A stretch of DNA of 39,713 nucleotides from a virus, in the IMG/VR virus record IMGVR_UViG_3300037674_000465, positions 1 to 39,713 of that record. One strand, given 5' to 3'. The translations under genes and the position numbers were made by a program. The notes under the pieces are model-generated. The model worked only from the letters and a program-made list of their open reading frames with translations, did not search any database and had not been told where the DNA came from. The number at the start of each line of letters is the position of its first letter. The stretch's first letter is position 1. Shown in pieces: positions 23,780-32,489 of the stretch.

Positions 23780-23782
23780 ATC

Positions 23783-24649
23783 ATGGGTGTTTATTTTGGG
23801 CAATCGGGTGAAATAGCCCTTAAAAGAGATGCACTTCAAGCTGCTTTGCAGACGAAGTTAGATCCTTTTGATGTAAACACTTCAACAAAGAGATTTAGTG
23901 TTGACCATAGTTCTGGATCGTTACTTACAGGAGATGAAGTTGAAATAGCAACCGTTGATGAATCAAACCTTGAGCTTGTTAGTGGTCATAATTATCCAGA
24001 TGGCAAATGGTTTATAAATGTTGATCCTGTTGGTGGAATAAAGTTATTTGATAGCTTTTCAAAAGCAATAGAAGGATTAACCAGTAATGCTTTAACTCTT
24101 GTTGCTCCTAGTTCTGCAAAAGATATTACGATTAAAACTCGAAATGAAAGATATAGACACGTTGCCAATGTTCGAGATTTTGAGATGACAACGAGTAGAG
24201 AGCAAGTTGATTTAACAAATCTTGGAGATGAATTTAGAAATCAATATGAGGCTGGATTAATTAGTGGTCAAGGGACAATGAGCTGCATTTGGGAGCATAG
24301 TTATGACACAGGAGATAGAAAAAATGAATATGGAGCTGAATCTGAATTTGCGTTTTATTTAGCTCAACTAATTGTTAGAACTCAACAGGGTTCGGATTTT
24401 GATGGTTTATTTTACATTTATAGAGATTCAAGTAATAAAAAGAACAATGTTTACTATGAAGCAAATTGCATTATTACTAATGTTGCTGTAAGTGTTAACG
24501 CTGCCGAAGTTATAGAGACAAGAGTTGAATTTGTTACTAATGGAGTTATCCGATTAAAGACAGGAGATACGGCTGGTTACATCCTTCAGGAGAACTCAGA
24601 TCTAGTCCTTCAGGAAAATGAAAGTCCCATATTGCAGGAACAGGTTTAA
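23783..24649 (+). CDS. tail-tube-like protein 3 (288 aa)
   Basis: The core VANVRDFEMTTSREQVDLTN, then LGDEFRNQYEAGLISGQGTM, matches the tube pattern of its upstream neighbour. It carries an N-terminal extra domain of about 125 residues. A C-terminal tail repeats LQEN (YILQENSDLVLQENESPILQ). Similar short repeats end several marine phage tail proteins and may be a docking peptide for the fibre encoded next. A partner of the 145-residue protein is likely. Confidence 0.65.
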   Translation: MGVYFGQSGEIALKRDALQAALQTKLDPFDVNTSTKRFSVDHSSGSLLTGDEVEIATVDESNLELVSGHNYPDGKWFINVDPVGGIKLFDSFSKAIEGLTSNALTLVAPSSAKDITIKTRNERYRHVANVRDFEMTTSREQVDLTNLGDEFRNQYEAGLISGQGTMSCIWEHSYDTGDRKNEYGAESEFAFYLAQLIVRTQQGSDFDGLFYIYRDSSNKKNNVYYEANCIITNVAVSVNAAEVIETRVEFVTNGVIRLKTGDTAGYILQENSDLVLQENESPILQEQV

Positions 24650-24680
24650 ACTATTGCTAATGGTTTTTAGATAGTAGTCA

Positions 24681-27600
24681 ATGGCTGATCTTCAGATAAG
24701 TGCTTTACCCGCCCTTGGTGAAGCTGGTATTCAAGCAACTGATGTATTAGCCCTAGCGGATCTCAGTGCTACCGAAACGAAAAAGGTAACTGTAAAAGAT
24801 TTAGTAGCTGCTGCTGTAGCACTTTTAGATTCTGGAGATATTCCTGCTGCCAAGGTTGCAACGCCTTTTGCTACTGATGCCGTAGCGACCGCAACGATTC
24901 AGAACTTAGCTGTAACTGCTGCCAAGATTGCTAACTCAACTATTACTGCAACGCAGATAGCAAACACAACGATAACTGGAGCAAAGTTAGTTAACGATAC
25001 TGTTACTGCAACACAAATCGCTGCTAATGCGATAACTGCTTCTGAATTAGCCGATGATGCTGTAGATACTGCTGCTATTGCTGATCTTGCTGTTGATAAT
25101 GCCAGAATTGCTAATACAACAATTGCTTATGCAAAATTAGATTTAAGTGATGGAGATATTCCTGGGGCAAAAATTGCGTCAGGTGGAATTACTGCTACTC
25201 AATTAGCAACTAATTCTGTTACTGCTACAGAACTTGCTGATAACGCTGTTGATGCAAATGCAATTGCTAGTGGAGTAATTACTGGAGCTAAAATTGCAAG
25301 CAATACTATTGCTGCTGGAAATATTGTTAATAACACGATTACAGCAACGCAAATTGCTAATGGGGCAATAGGTAATGCTCAAATAGCGGCGGGAGCAATA
25401 GACGCATCAAAGTTATCTGGAGCCTTAGCAGCAACGTCAATTGCTGATGATGCTGTTTCTACTCAAAAAATACAAGATGACGCTGTTGATAGTTCTAAGC
25501 TTGCAGCAAACGCTGTTGATGCAGCAGCTTTAGCCGATAATTCTGTTGATGCTGGAGCGATAGCTAGCAATGCTGTTATCGAAGCAAAGATAGCTGCAAA
25601 CGCTGTAACTAATGCGAAGATTGCTGATGGCACGATTACAGCAGCTAAGTTAAATACATCAAATGTTGATAGGTCTTTAAATGTAGCCAGTGGGAACCTT
25701 GGAATAAATAACACAGTTACTGCTGCTACTCGTTCAGGAATAACATATAACGCTCAGGGACTCATAACTGGAACCGTTGCTCTTGCGGCCGGAGATTTAC
25801 CTGTTGCTACTACTTCTGCTGTTGGTGGTGTTTCTATTAGTACTGGTTTAACTGTTAGCGGAGCAGGTGCATTATCTCTTTCTAATTCTGTAACAGCAGC
25901 CACAATGAGCGGCATTACTTACAACGCTCAGGGTCAAATTACTGCGACAACTGCATTGACGGCTTCTGATCTTCCAGTAGCAACAACCAGTGCTAAAGGT
26001 GCGGTACAAATTACATCTGGAGGAGGCTTAACTGTTTCTGGGACAGGTGAACTTATAACTTCAACAAGTGGAATTAGTGCAGGTACTTTCACGAAATTAA
26101 CTGTAAACAATAAAGGAGTTGCAACTGCTGGAGCAGCACTGGCTTCATCAGACATACCTGATCTTTCCGCCGCAAAACTAACAAGCGGAACACTAGATGC
26201 TGCAAGGATTGGAGCCGATACTATTGATTCATCTAAGCTAAGCAATTCATCGACCACAATAATACAATCTATAACACAATTAGGTTACCCAACAGCAGCC
26301 TTCACAGGCCAGCTTCTCTTTGACCCGATTGCTGAAGATGCATACCTATGGGACGGGAACGCTTGGAATCCGATTACTACTTTAACCAAGGGAGCCTTGG
26401 TCAGATTAGGAACTTATAACGCTAATTTAAGCCAAGTTGATTATGTAACTGCGGCTGGATCTGCGGCTGGTTTAACTGTTGGTCAAAACTTGCCAGTTGC
26501 ATCTGATTCGGTTGACGGTGGATACGTTGTCATTTCGGTTCAAGGAACTCCAAGCGGTGTAGCAGGGATAACTGGACAGCTTTCACCTCCTGACTATCTC
26601 CTTGGAGTAACGGCTAGTGCGTCTTCTAGTTCATGGGTAGAAATTGATCTTTCAACAACTGTTGCTTCTCAGCAAGCTTCAGCAATTTCCTATACCCCAC
26701 ACGGTCAACTCTCTTCGACAAATGTTCAAGCAGCTTTAAATGAGATTGAAGATGAAAAACTAGCAAAAGCAGGTGGTACTGTCACGGGTGAGCTGTTAAT
26801 TGGTAATGCTGGAAGCCTTGTTTTTGAAGGATCTACTGTTGACGCATTTGAAACAAAATTAACAGTTGCCGATCCAACGACCTCGGACAAAACTATTACT
26901 TTGCCTAACGTAACTGGAACAGTAATTACAACTGGAGATACTGGAACTGTTAACAGCACAATGTTGCTTGATGGAACGATATTAAATGCTGATATTAACG
27001 CTAATGCCGACATTGCACTTTCAAAACTAGCCGATATTACTTCTGCTCAAATCATTGTAGGCAACGGATCAAACGTTCCAACAGCAGTAGCAGTCACAGG
27101 AGACATAAGCATAAACAACGCAGGACTTACAGCTATTACTGCTGGAGCAATTGTTAATGCTGATATATCTGGATCGGCTGCAATTACAGGTTCAAAAGTA
27201 ACAACAGGAACTACAAGTGCCGTTGGTGTTTTACAACTAACAGATTCAACTTCAAGTACAAGTGCTACCACTGCTGGAACTCCTGCTGCTATTAAAACTG
27301 CCTTTGATTTAGCTACAACCGCTAATACCACTGCTGGAAATGCCTTGGCAAAAGCTGGTGGAACAATGACTGGCAACTTAATTCTTGATAACGCAAAAGA
27401 AATTAGGTTTAGTGAGGCAGATTCAAACGGTGCAAATTATCTAGGGTTAAAAGCTCCTGATTCCGTAACTGCTGATATTACTTGGATTCTTCCAGCAACT
27501 GATTCGACTGGAACTCAATTCTTAAAGTCTGATGGATCTGGAAATTTAGGCTGGGCTTCTGATAGCACCGTAGACAATACCAAACTCCCCTTAGCTGGTG

Positions 27601-28496
27601 GCACGATGTCAGGTGACATCAATCTAGGAACAAACGATATAACAAACGGCGGAACAATTACAGGAACCTTCGTAGGAAATATTACGGGAAATCTTACTGG
27701 GACAGCAGACGAATTTACGGTTACAGCTAATAACTCAACTGACGAAACCGTTTATCCATTGTTTGCTGATGGAGCAACAGGTTCACAAGGAGCCGAGACA
27801 GATACTGGCCTAACTTATAACCCTAGTACTGGTCTTTTAACGGCTGGTGAATTTGTAGGAAATTTAACTGGTAATGCAACCACAGCCTCAACAGGAACAG
27901 CAGTCAATGTAACTGCTAATGAAAGCTCCGATGAGTTGCTATATCTTGCAATGGTTGATGGAACATCTGGAGCTCAAGGAATTGAAGCTGATTCAAGTTT
28001 GCAATACAACCCGTCTACAGGATTAATAACGACTACAGGATTTGTAGGAAACTTAACTGGTAATGCTTCTGGAACAGCAGCGACAGTAACGGGTGCTGCT
28101 CAATCAGCAATCACAAGTGTTGGCACGTTAACTGGTCTGACTGTCAGTGGAAATATTTTGATGAGCGGGAATGGAGCAATTGATGTTGCTGCTGGAACGG
28201 ATGCACAAAGACCTGGCTCTCCTAATGCAGGAATGTTTAGGTTTAATACTGATGATAATAAATTTGAAGGTTATGACGGAAGTGCTTGGGGAGAAATAGG
28301 TGGCGGTGGCGGTGGCGGTGCTACAGGCGGTGGAACAGATACTATCTTTGTTGAAAATTCGCTTGTCGTAACAACAAATTATACGATTGGGAATAATGGA
28401 ACAACGAACAAAAGTGCTTCAAGCGTTGGCCCTATAACTATTAATGCTACAAAGACTGTTAACGTCCCAACAGGGCACAGATGGGTAATAATATGA
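24681..28496 (+). CDS. tail fibre with decapeptide repeats (1271 aa)
   Basis: The N-terminus (MADLQISALPALGEAGIQAT, ETKKVTVKDLV) is the attachment motif seen in many cyanophage fibres. From about residue 65 to 325 there are about 26 repeats of exactly ten residues with consensus (A/T)-(V/I)-T-A-x-(K/Q)-I-A-x-x, probably a beta-solenoid shaft. Further modules start GGT(V/M)TG. Two copies of a block containing ETDTGLTYNPSTGLL and FVGNLTGNA follow, then a glycine run and a C-terminal end (PITINATKTVNVPTGHRWVI) typical of marine phage fibres. It is the likely receptor-binding fibre. Confidence 0.85.
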   Translation: MADLQISALPALGEAGIQATDVLALADLSATETKKVTVKDLVAAAVALLDSGDIPAAKVATPFATDAVATATIQNLAVTAAKIANSTITATQIANTTITGAKLVNDTVTATQIAANAITASELADDAVDTAAIADLAVDNARIANTTIAYAKLDLSDGDIPGAKIASGGITATQLATNSVTATELADNAVDANAIASGVITGAKIASNTIAAGNIVNNTITATQIANGAIGNAQIAAGAIDASKLSGALAATSIADDAVSTQKIQDDAVDSSKLAANAVDAAALADNSVDAGAIASNAVIEAKIAANAVTNAKIADGTITAAKLNTSNVDRSLNVASGNLGINNTVTAATRSGITYNAQGLITGTVALAAGDLPVATTSAVGGVSISTGLTVSGAGALSLSNSVTAATMSGITYNAQGQITATTALTASDLPVATTSAKGAVQITSGGGLTVSGTGELITSTSGISAGTFTKLTVNNKGVATAGAALASSDIPDLSAAKLTSGTLDAARIGADTIDSSKLSNSSTTIIQSITQLGYPTAAFTGQLLFDPIAEDAYLWDGNAWNPITTLTKGALVRLGTYNANLSQVDYVTAAGSAAGLTVGQNLPVASDSVDGGYVVISVQGTPSGVAGITGQLSPPDYLLGVTASASSSSWVEIDLSTTVASQQASAISYTPHGQLSSTNVQAALNEIEDEKLAKAGGTVTGELLIGNAGSLVFEGSTVDAFETKLTVADPTTSDKTITLPNVTGTVITTGDTGTVNSTMLLDGTILNADINANADIALSKLADITSAQIIVGNGSNVPTAVAVTGDISINNAGLTAITAGAIVNADISGSAAITGSKVTTGTTSAVGVLQLTDSTSSTSATTAGTPAAIKTAFDLATTANTTAGNALAKAGGTMTGNLILDNAKEIRFSEADSNGANYLGLKAPDSVTADITWILPATDSTGTQFLKSDGSGNLGWASDSTVDNTKLPLAGGTMSGDINLGTNDITNGGTITGTFVGNITGNLTGTADEFTVTANNSTDETVYPLFADGATGSQGAETDTGLTYNPSTGLLTAGEFVGNLTGNATTASTGTAVNVTANESSDELLYLAMVDGTSGAQGIEADSSLQYNPSTGLITTTGFVGNLTGNASGTAATVTGAAQSAITSVGTLTGLTVSGNILMSGNGAIDVAAGTDAQRPGSPNAGMFRFNTDDNKFEGYDGSAWGEIGGGGGGGATGGGTDTIFVENSLVVTTNYTIGNNGTTNKSASSVGPITINATKTVNVPTGHRWVII
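24873..25655 (+). repeat. 30-base coding repeats in fibre gene
   Basis: About 26 tandem units of 30 bases encode the decapeptides. The DNA has diverged among units while the protein pattern is kept, so the repeat is old and under protein-level selection. Confidence 0.7.
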
Positions 28497-28571
28497 ATAT
28501 ATAGCTGTAAAACTCCAAATCAGTTAAACTTTAGAGTAATAATTATAAGCTTTGAAATCTAGGGAAAAACT

Positions 28572-29066
28572 ATGGCTTATGGAACCGTCAAATGCGACAA
28601 CGTTATCTATGATGACAGTGGTGATCAAACCCTATCTGTAGCTAATATTGCCACAAAGGCATCTCCTTCCTTCACAGGAGCTGTGGGTGTAGCAGGTGAA
28701 TTTGATATTACTGGACAGTATAACCAAACGGTTCCAACAGCATTAGCAACAACTGGGGCCTTAACTGTTGATACATCTTTAGGTAATTATTTCACTATAC
28801 CTACTATGACTGGAAACATAACAGGCTTCACTTTTACTAACCTTCCTGCAAGTGGAAAGGCTTATTCCTTCACTCTTGAAATTGCTACGAGCGGCACTCC
28901 TCACACTATTACATGGACTCCTACGGTTGGAGGTGCTACCAAGAACTGGTATTGGCCTGGTGATGCACCAACTCTTGAAGCAACTAAAACGTTTCTTGTC
29001 TCTGTAGTAACAGATGATGGAGGGGCCACCTTCAGAGCTATTGCGACTAAAGCTTATACGAATTAA
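28572..29066 (+). CDS. fibre-associated protein (164 aa)
   Basis: Begins MAYGTVKCDNVIYDDSGDQT, a start I associate with marine phage tail fibre genes, followed by TKASPSFTGAVGVAGEF. The second half is strand-rich with NITGFTFTNLPASGKAYSFT and ITWTPTVGG, close to the fold of some fibre head domains. An AGGGA stands before the ATG. It is probably part of the distal fibre. Confidence 0.7.
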   Translation: MAYGTVKCDNVIYDDSGDQTLSVANIATKASPSFTGAVGVAGEFDITGQYNQTVPTALATTGALTVDTSLGNYFTIPTMTGNITGFTFTNLPASGKAYSFTLEIATSGTPHTITWTPTVGGATKNWYWPGDAPTLEATKTFLVSVVTDDGGATFRAIATKAYTN

Positions 29067-29068
29067 TC

Positions 29069-30139
29069 ATGGATCCTATAACTCAACAGTTATTCAAATC
29101 AACAGGCGTTAATTATACTGACGCAGTTTGGTTTCAAGGTGCTGTAACAAATTCAACTGCTCAGGGCCTCGGTGTTTTGCAGCTACATAATAATAGTCCA
29201 ACAGAAACAGCATGGGAAGTCCCTGGTGGTGTAACAAGTATTTCTGTCGCTGTTATGGGAAGTGGTGGAGGAGGACAGAACTTAAGTAATCTTGCTAATA
29301 CAACATCTTTTGCCTGTGGTGGGGGGGAATTAGTTTGGAGAAATGGGATAAGCGTGACTCCTGGTCAAACTTTATATGTTCATTGTGGTTCAGCAGGTGA
29401 TTCGGGAGTTGCAGGCTCTTCAGGTATCGGGTCAAAGTACGTCTCTGATACTTCTTACAATGAAACTGCTTGGACAGATTCAGCAGTAGCTAATTATGTA
29501 CGAGCTTCTTATATTAGAGCTTGGGTTTCTGGATCTAACAAATTTGTAGTCTATGCAGAAGGAGGTTTAAATAAGAAAAATGATGATACTGGCGGTGGTA
29601 ACGACGCTGGAGGGAGAATGAACGCCTACACTTACGGGACGTTAGGAACCGAAGATACAGATTGGAGACATAGCCCAGGTGGTACTGGTGGAGGAAGATC
29701 AACTCAAGGAAGCAATTATCAAGCGTGGTCAAGAGGTTCGGGTGGTGGTGGTGGATGGACAGGAGCGGGTGGAAATGGCGGTGCAAACAACTCTGGCCAA
29801 GGCGGCGGTGGATCAGGTGGTGGATCAGGTGGTGGAGCGTCAAGTAATAGTATATCTGGCTCTTACGGACATGGTGGGCATACCTTCATGTGGGGTTCAG
29901 GAGATAGTGGGTCAGGTGGTGGTTGGCCTAATGGACTCGGTGGTGCAGGTTCCAAAACAGGAACAGGAGCGTCAACAACTCCGCCAGATGGTGTAGGTCA
30001 AGGTGGAGGCGGCGCTAGAGATGGATGGGTCGGCCCTAACGCTATGGCACCGCTTTATCCTGGTTGGGTTCGTATTGTTTGGTCTACAAGTGGACAAACA
30101 AGAAACTTTCCTTCTACAAACGTTGGCTATCCAGGCTAA
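29069..30139 (+). CDS. glycine-rich adhesin (356 aa)
   Basis: The N-terminal part (WEVPGGVTSISVAVMGSGGG) leads into a strand section. From about residue 180 polyglycine loops dominate (GGTGGGRSTQGSNYQ, GSGGGGGWTGAGGNGG and others). It ends WVRIVWSTSGQTRNFPSTNV, a C-terminal motif common in marine phage glycine-rich proteins. Polyglycine sandwich adhesins at fibre tips bind host receptors in other phages; the same role is inferred here. A stop two bases before it ends the previous fibre gene. Confidence 0.75.
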   Translation: MDPITQQLFKSTGVNYTDAVWFQGAVTNSTAQGLGVLQLHNNSPTETAWEVPGGVTSISVAVMGSGGGGQNLSNLANTTSFACGGGELVWRNGISVTPGQTLYVHCGSAGDSGVAGSSGIGSKYVSDTSYNETAWTDSAVANYVRASYIRAWVSGSNKFVVYAEGGLNKKNDDTGGGNDAGGRMNAYTYGTLGTEDTDWRHSPGGTGGGRSTQGSNYQAWSRGSGGGGGWTGAGGNGGANNSGQGGGGSGGGSGGGASSNSISGSYGHGGHTFMWGSGDSGSGGGWPNGLGGAGSKTGTGASTTPPDGVGQGGGGARDGWVGPNAMAPLYPGWVRIVWSTSGQTRNFPSTNVGYPG

Positions 30140-30163
30140 CTCCTACAATCCTTAAAAAGGCTA

Positions 30164-30616
30164 ATGACTGAATACAGAAAAAGAGCTGATGGAACGGTTG
30201 CTATTTCAACTGATCTTTTTAAAGCTGCAAACAGAAACACATCTTTTCCTTCTATACCAACAGAAGACAACTGCGATTCTGTAGGTTGGGATATTGTACA
30301 GACGAGCACACCTCCAGCAGTCACACCTCCTTACGAAATATTTGAACGTGATGGAGTAGAAGAATCTGGGGGAAAATGGGTTGAAAAATATAAGATAACA
30401 ACAAGGAATACATCAGAAGTTGATACAGAAAATGCAAATTTAGCTAGGTCTGACAGAGACAGACTTCTTTCCGAATCTGATTGGACACAAGCCGCAGACA
30501 CAGCCTTGTCAAATTCAAAGAAGGCAGAATGGGTAACATATAGAACAGCCCTAAGAGATCTCCCAACAGCTAGTGGTTGGCCTCATACCCACACCTTGCC
30601 TACTAAGCCATCTTGA
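30164..30616 (+). CDS. tail fibre assembly chaperone-like protein (150 aa)
   Basis: The C-terminal half has the pattern RDRLLSESDWTQAADTALSN, then WVTYRTALRDLP and WPHTHTLPTKP. This is the family of phage tail assembly chaperones encoded next to fibre genes. The N-terminal half is a variable strand-rich part (EYRKRADGTVAISTDLFKAA). It would help fold or attach the fibre or adhesin upstream. Confidence 0.8.
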   Translation: MTEYRKRADGTVAISTDLFKAANRNTSFPSIPTEDNCDSVGWDIVQTSTPPAVTPPYEIFERDGVEESGGKWVEKYKITTRNTSEVDTENANLARSDRDRLLSESDWTQAADTALSNSKKAEWVTYRTALRDLPTASGWPHTHTLPTKPS

Positions 30617-30654
30617 CGGTTAGGGCTATAATTTGAAGGCAATGTATTATTTTT

Positions 30655-30801
30655 ATGTCTGACCGTTTAAGCCTTGCAGCCGAAGTTAAGCAATTACAAG
30701 CTGATCAAGAGACTAGAGCTGCTGAATGGAAAGAAAATCAAGCTGCATTAGAAGCCAAAGTAGCTCAATTAGTTAAGGCAAATATGGATGAAATTGGATG
30801 A
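30655..30801 (+). CDS. small coiled-coil protein (48 aa)
   Basis: ATG at 30655, stop at 30799-30801 overlapping the next start (ATGA). It begins MSDRLSLAAEVKQLQADQET and is one continuous heptad-patterned helix. A TATAAT box at 30627-30632 lies upstream, possibly an extended -10 promoter. Function unknown; a partner of the membrane protein encoded next is possible. Confidence 0.6.
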   Translation: MSDRLSLAAEVKQLQADQETRAAEWKENQAALEAKVAQLVKANMDEIG

Positions 30802-31004
30802 TTAAGATCCTTACCTATATAAATGCTGCTGCCCTAGTGGTGGCAGTAGCTGGTGGTACGTTTGCCTTCTTTAATCGTGGCAAGATTACCGAGTCCATTA
30901 TGAGTGAAGTGCAAAAGCAATTGCCTTCTCTTGTTAAAGGAGCAATGCCATCTATACCCAAAATGCCCTCCTCCACTGGTTCCGTAAATCCATTTGCTAA
31001 GTGA
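30798..31004 (+). CDS. small membrane protein (68 aa)
   Basis: One membrane segment near the N-terminus (YINAAALVVAVAGGTFAFF, residues about 7-26), then a basic amphipathic part (EVQKQLPSLVKGAMPSIPK). Single-span proteins of this kind in phages may be holins, spanin parts or accessory proteins; nothing decides. Overlaps both neighbours by four bases. Confidence 0.65.
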   Translation: MIKILTYINAAALVVAVAGGTFAFFNRGKITESIMSEVQKQLPSLVKGAMPSIPKMPSSTGSVNPFAK

Positions 31005-31558
31005 TTCAATTTAAGTCATTTAACGGCCTAACTTCTTTAGTTCTGGGCGGTGGTTTGATCGCTACGAACTTTATGAGTCTTAACCTTTTAGCTCGTAAAG
31101 ATTCTGGTATTCCTGATATAGCAAAGCTTTCTAATACTCCTTATAGTTCAATTCAAATCAGGAGCGAGACTAAGCCTGATGGTGCAGAAGAGTGGATGTT
31201 TAATTCTAAGCAACACGATCCAAAGCTAGTTACAACAATCGTTGATGATGAGAAACCTACCTTTAATGGTGGCGTTAAGAAGAGATATACACATAAGCAA
31301 GATGTGGCTCAATTTGCAATTTATCCAAAAGGTTCAGGAGGAAAACTGACAGCAGATCAGATTGCCTGTATTGAAAAAATGGCACAGGGTAAGTCAAATG
31401 GAATGATGATTGCTGACGCTGCTTCTGTTCAGGTAACTCCAGCTATAGCAAGCGTTCCTATCTTAGGGCCAGTATTGGCGGGTATTTTCTTTGGTCAATC
31501 TAGAAAGCAGATTGGCAATGCTGCTAGTGAGCTTGCTGGGCAATGGAACGACTGCTAA
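31001..31558 (+). CDS. membrane-associated protein (185 aa)
   Basis: Starts at GTG in the overlap with the previous stop. A hydrophobic N-terminal segment (LVLGGGLIATNFMSLNLLA) looks like a signal anchor. A polar middle and a second hydrophobic stretch near the C-terminus (PAIASVPILGPVLAGIFFG) follow. Not recognised. It may be in the envelope at lysis or in the virion. Confidence 0.65.
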   Translation: MIQFKSFNGLTSLVLGGGLIATNFMSLNLLARKDSGIPDIAKLSNTPYSSIQIRSETKPDGAEEWMFNSKQHDPKLVTTIVDDEKPTFNGGVKKRYTHKQDVAQFAIYPKGSGGKLTADQIACIEKMAQGKSNGMMIADAASVQVTPAIASVPILGPVLAGIFFGQSRKQIGNAASELAGQWNDC

Positions 31559-31628
31559 TATGTTTTTACCAGACCCATTATCAAGCTATTAATTTAGCCG
31601 CTGCTCTGTTGGAGCGTCAGTACCAAAG

Positions 31629-31660
31629 CCCTCTAGTCTCGCAAGTACTGGAGGGTTTTG
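31629..31660 (+). terminator. terminator hairpin just before next gene
   Basis: CCCTCTAGT (31629-31637) pairs with ACTGGAGGG (31647-31655), nine pairs with one G-U, 9-base loop, then TTTTG. It ends only about five bases before the ATG at 31665, so it could also act as an attenuator or block ribosome access when folded. Confidence 0.65.
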
Positions 31661-31664
31661 TTGT

Positions 31665-32489
31665 ATGGAAATAGAAGATATTTCTGTTAGAGAGATACCT
31701 GACGCTTCAATTAATACAACAATAATCCGTACAGCAAACCCACAATTTCCTAGCAATATAGGTTTTCCTGTTATTCAGATGCCTGGATGTGTAAGGGCTA
31801 GGACGTTAAAAAATAAGAATTTAGTAACCTCAGATCCTGCTGGGAATTTTTATGTATGTGATGGCAACGTACCAACACTTGAAAGCATGGCTGTTGATTG
31901 GGACGGGCTATCTGCTGTTGGGCCTGTAAAGGCAGACGAGCCAGCATTAATTCCACCTATTCCAAAGATAAATTCAAAAGGGGATAAGAGAAAGGAAGTG
32001 GAAGAAGAGGATAGCAAAAATGACGAGGAGGGAAATACCGATGTAGGTCAACAAGATTTTAAAGTTCCAGATATTGATGGACAGTTTATTGTAGATAAAT
32101 TGCCCTGCCCACCATTAGATACACTTGCTAAAACTCCTGTTGGTTCGTTAGGTAAAGGCGGCCTTGCAAGGATAAAAGGATGGAAAAGAGATGAGCTTAC
32201 GGGTAAATGTGAAACAGTATGGGAAGGTTTAAGTCCATTAGATATTGCAGGTAATTACGCTCCACAACCGACAGTCCTTGTTAATACATCTGTAATTGCA
32301 GTTACGTCAGTTATTGGTGTTACTGTGATTGGTCAACCAATAGCAAAATTCTTTCAAAAGCAAGTTAAAGGTCAAGTTAAAAGTTTTTCTAAAAAGATAA
32401 CTAAAAAGCTATTAGCTCTTAGGGGGAAGAAGCCTCCTGTAAAGTCCCTCGCTGAAAGGAGAAAGGAGCAGAAAGATTCTCGGAAGTAA
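31665..32489 (+). CDS. membrane-anchored protein (274 aa)
   Basis: Not recognised. The N-terminal half is strand-rich (TTIIRTANPQFPSNIGFPVI, NFYVCDGNVP). A very charged linker follows (RKEVEEEDSKNDEEGNTD). A cysteine-bearing middle leads to a single membrane segment at about 205-226 (NTSVIAVTSVIGVTVIG) and a strongly basic tail. The last 71 bases overlap the end of the opposite-strand gene at 32419. A virion or membrane protein is inferred. Confidence 0.65.
   Translation: MEIEDISVREIPDASINTTIIRTANPQFPSNIGFPVIQMPGCVRARTLKNKNLVTSDPAGNFYVCDGNVPTLESMAVDWDGLSAVGPVKADEPALIPPIPKINSKGDKRKEVEEEDSKNDEEGNTDVGQQDFKVPDIDGQFIVDKLPCPPLDTLAKTPVGSLGKGGLARIKGWKRDELTGKCETVWEGLSPLDIAGNYAPQPTVLVNTSVIAVTSVIGVTVIGQPIAKFFQKQVKGQVKSFSKKITKKLLALRGKKPPVKSLAERRKEQKDSRK

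Noticed and set aside
24873-25655. Possible CRISPR or satellite array from the regular 30-base period
   Set aside because: The repeats are in frame, diverged in DNA and encode decapeptides of a fibre; there are no identical repeats with unique spacers.
25463-27376. Several hydrophobic-looking minus-strand frames within the fibre gene
   Set aside because: Their valine/alanine-rich translation results from reading the repetitive fibre codons backwards.
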